The translations under genes were made by a program, and so were the position numbers. A stretch of 64,000 nt of DNA, from assembly GCA_003149345.1 (NCBI GenBank), contig QFWI01000008.1:434001-498000 (forward strand), in the 5' to 3' direction. The notes under the pieces were generated by a model that worked only from the letters and a program-made list of their open reading frames with translations, was not told the DNA's origin and did not search any database. Positions within the stretch are counted from its first letter, which is position 1. Every line of letters begins with the position of its first letter. This DNA comes from Vampirovibrio chlorellavorus (GTDB lineage Bacteria > Cyanobacteriota > Vampirovibrionia > Vampirovibrionales > Vampirovibrionaceae). This document shows, in pieces, positions 62,802-64,000 of the stretch.

Positions 62802-63257
62802 GACTGTCCTCAAGCCTCACACCTAAAATGTTCTGAGTGACCAACCGACCCTGCGCCTGCGCAAAAATTGTTCAGAGAATCCAGAGGCTCCGCCCGAAGT
62901 GCCGGTCAGCCCTCCATTAACAGCGCTTCCCATTGTTCCTGAGCCATGGACAGAAAGAAACTATTCAGATGGCCAGTAGCGATCCCAAAAACTAGACAGC
63001 CGGGCTAGATAGTTGGGAGAAAACGGCACTTGGTTGTCGATAGCCGCCATTGCGTTTGCCATCGTGCAGGGCCCTGCCTTTCCGGCCATAAAAAAGGCCA
63101 GGCTGCCCCAAAAATCGATGATTGGCTGACAGGCGCTAAAGTGCTATGGTAGGCAGGTGTTAGGAAGAAGAATATTAGAAAGCAAAGTCTCAGAAAAACT
63201 GAAGCTTCCCCACGCAACCCGTCAGCCAGATTCATCCGCCCAAATGTCCCGCCGACT
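62802..63257. promoter_or_regulatory. Divergent region upstream of selO with promoter
   Basis: No gene is supported in these 456 bases. TTGGCT (63122-63127) and TATGGT (63145-63150) are 17 bp apart and give selO a leader of about 100 bases. A small hairpin with CCGGCCATAAAAAAGGCC lies at about 63082. Confidence 0.45.
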
Positions 63258-64000
63258 ATGACCCACCCCCTCGATCATCAAACCACTCGCCTAAACTGGG
63301 ATTTTGACAACAGTTACTGTCAACTCCCCTCATTTTTCTTTGCCCGGCAAAGCCCGGTTCCAGTTCGTGACCCAAAGCTGGTGCTGTTCAATCATTCGCT
63401 GAGCGAGGAGCTTGGACTTTCTTTTTCCCAGACCTCAGAGCAACTGGTGGCCTTGGAATTAAGCGGAAATCAAATCCCACTCGGCGCTGAGCCCATCGCT
63501 CAGGCCTACGCCGGTCATCAATTCGGACATTTCGCCATTTTAGGCGATGGTAGGGCCATTTTACTGGGGGAGCATCTCAGTCCCGAGGGAAAACGGTTTG
63601 ACGTTCAACTTAAAGGCGCGGGACAAACCCCGTTCTCTCGGCGGGGAGATGGCCGGGCCGCCCTAGCCCCCATGCTGAGAGAGTATATTATCAGCGAAGC
63701 CATGCATGCCCTGGGAATCCCAACCACACGCAGTCTGGCCGTGGTAACCACCGGCCAACCCGTCTACAGGGAAACCTCGCTACCGGGAGCGGTACTCACC
63801 CGAATCGCCGCCAGCCACATCCGGGTCGGCACTTTTGAATACACCAACGCCCAAGGGGATCAAAATCTACTTCAAGCACTGGCCGATTACACCTGGGCAC
63901 GGCATTACCCCGATTGCGCCAATGCCCAGAATCCATATCTCTGTTTTTTGGAAACGGTGATGGATCGACAGGCCAGTCTGATCGCCCGCTGGCAGCTGGT
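63258..64000 (+). CDS. selO: SelO/YdiU protein AMPylase, 3' end outside the window
   Basis: The first 247 codons of a SelO (YdiU) gene are present, cut by the window end. The start ATG at 63258 gives [20 protein letters not shown], then [21 protein letters not shown] near residue 93, and [44 protein letters not shown]. These are signature segments of the family. SelO is a pseudokinase that transfers AMP to proteins and works in redox homeostasis. The frame is open to the last base, so the gene looks intact. Confidence 0.9.
   Translation, partial: MTHPLDHQTTRLNWDFDNSYCQLPSFFFARQSPVPVRDPKLVLFNHSLSEELGLSFSQTSEQLVALELSGNQIPLGAEPIAQAYAGHQFGHFAILGDGRAILLGEHLSPEGKRFDVQLKGAGQTPFSRRGDGRAALAPMLREYIISEAMHALGIPTTRSLAVVTTGQPVYRETSLPGAVLTRIAASHIRVGTFEYTNAQGDQNLLQALADYTWARHYPDCANAQNPYLCFLETVMDRQASLIARWQL

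Noticed and set aside
63005-63235. 76-residue minus-strand frame upstream of selO
   Set aside because: It has no ribosome-binding site and a Trp/Pro/Gln-rich, low-quality sequence overlapping the selO promoter.

Overview
The window reads as chromosome of a non-photosynthetic relative of cyanobacteria, most likely a Vampirovibrio-like melainabacterium. This is inference from gene content. The supporting points are atpD and atpC standing alone as a pair as in cyanobacteria, secreted AMIN-type and TPR proteins, an AMIN-like/NAGPA fusion, roughly balanced base composition, and large ankyrin-repeat proteins of the sort seen in bacteria that live on or in eukaryotes. No rRNA or other species-diagnostic marker is present, so the assignment is not proven.

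Region 1-9.3 kb is the right part of an integrated mobile element. A minus-strand run encodes an XPD/DinG-type iron-sulfur helicase, a cysteine-cluster protein and several unknown proteins, plus a row of very small genes with good ribosome-binding sites. It is controlled from a divergent promoter region between a ribbon-helix-helix protein and an XRE-type repressor-like protein, where a perfect 12-bp inverted repeat lies. The element ends with a large serine recombinase whose stop codon lies inside the 3' end of a tRNA-Ser(CGA) gene, which marks the probable attachment site. The other end is outside the window.

Region 9.4-26 kb holds envelope and housekeeping genes: a TPR protein, a secreted unknown with a possible leaderless promoter, rph, hisS, a polytopic membrane protein, an alpha/beta hydrolase, and a same-strand block of three exported AMIN-type proteins (AMIN-like/TPR, AMIN/coiled coil/TPR, AMIN-like/NAGPA). 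The last of these seems to start at an ATT codon. A Gln-rich HEAT-like protein with a 66-bp tandem repeat follows.

Region 26.5-39.2 kb is mostly core: grpE, dnaJ (no dnaK between them), two small secreted proteins, atpD-atpC, a DUF2145-like hydrolase, lysC, a PPC/DUF296 protein, a rhomboid protease, gatB, pgk and tRNA-Cys(GCA).

Region 39.5-51 kb is the most distinctive. It carries a complete bacteriophytochrome histidine kinase, a CzcC/TolC-type outer-membrane protein followed by a DUF305 lipoprotein, and then a soluble SLT-type lytic transglycosylase whose start codon sits 6 bases after an 18-unit AG microsatellite. Two ankyrin-repeat proteins follow (365 and 1357 residues), the larger with a strongly basic, nuclear-localisation-like linker. 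I read this as a candidate host- or prey-interaction locus with possible contingency control.

Region 51.4-64 kb looks like surface-glycan and small-molecule metabolism: a FemAB/GNAT-like protein, a glycosyltransferase/FAD-oxidoreductase/methyltransferase operon, a Gfo/Idh/MocA oxidoreductase, a large unknown protein, galE, a nitroreductase and another methyltransferase. The window closes inside a selO (YdiU) pseudokinase gene.
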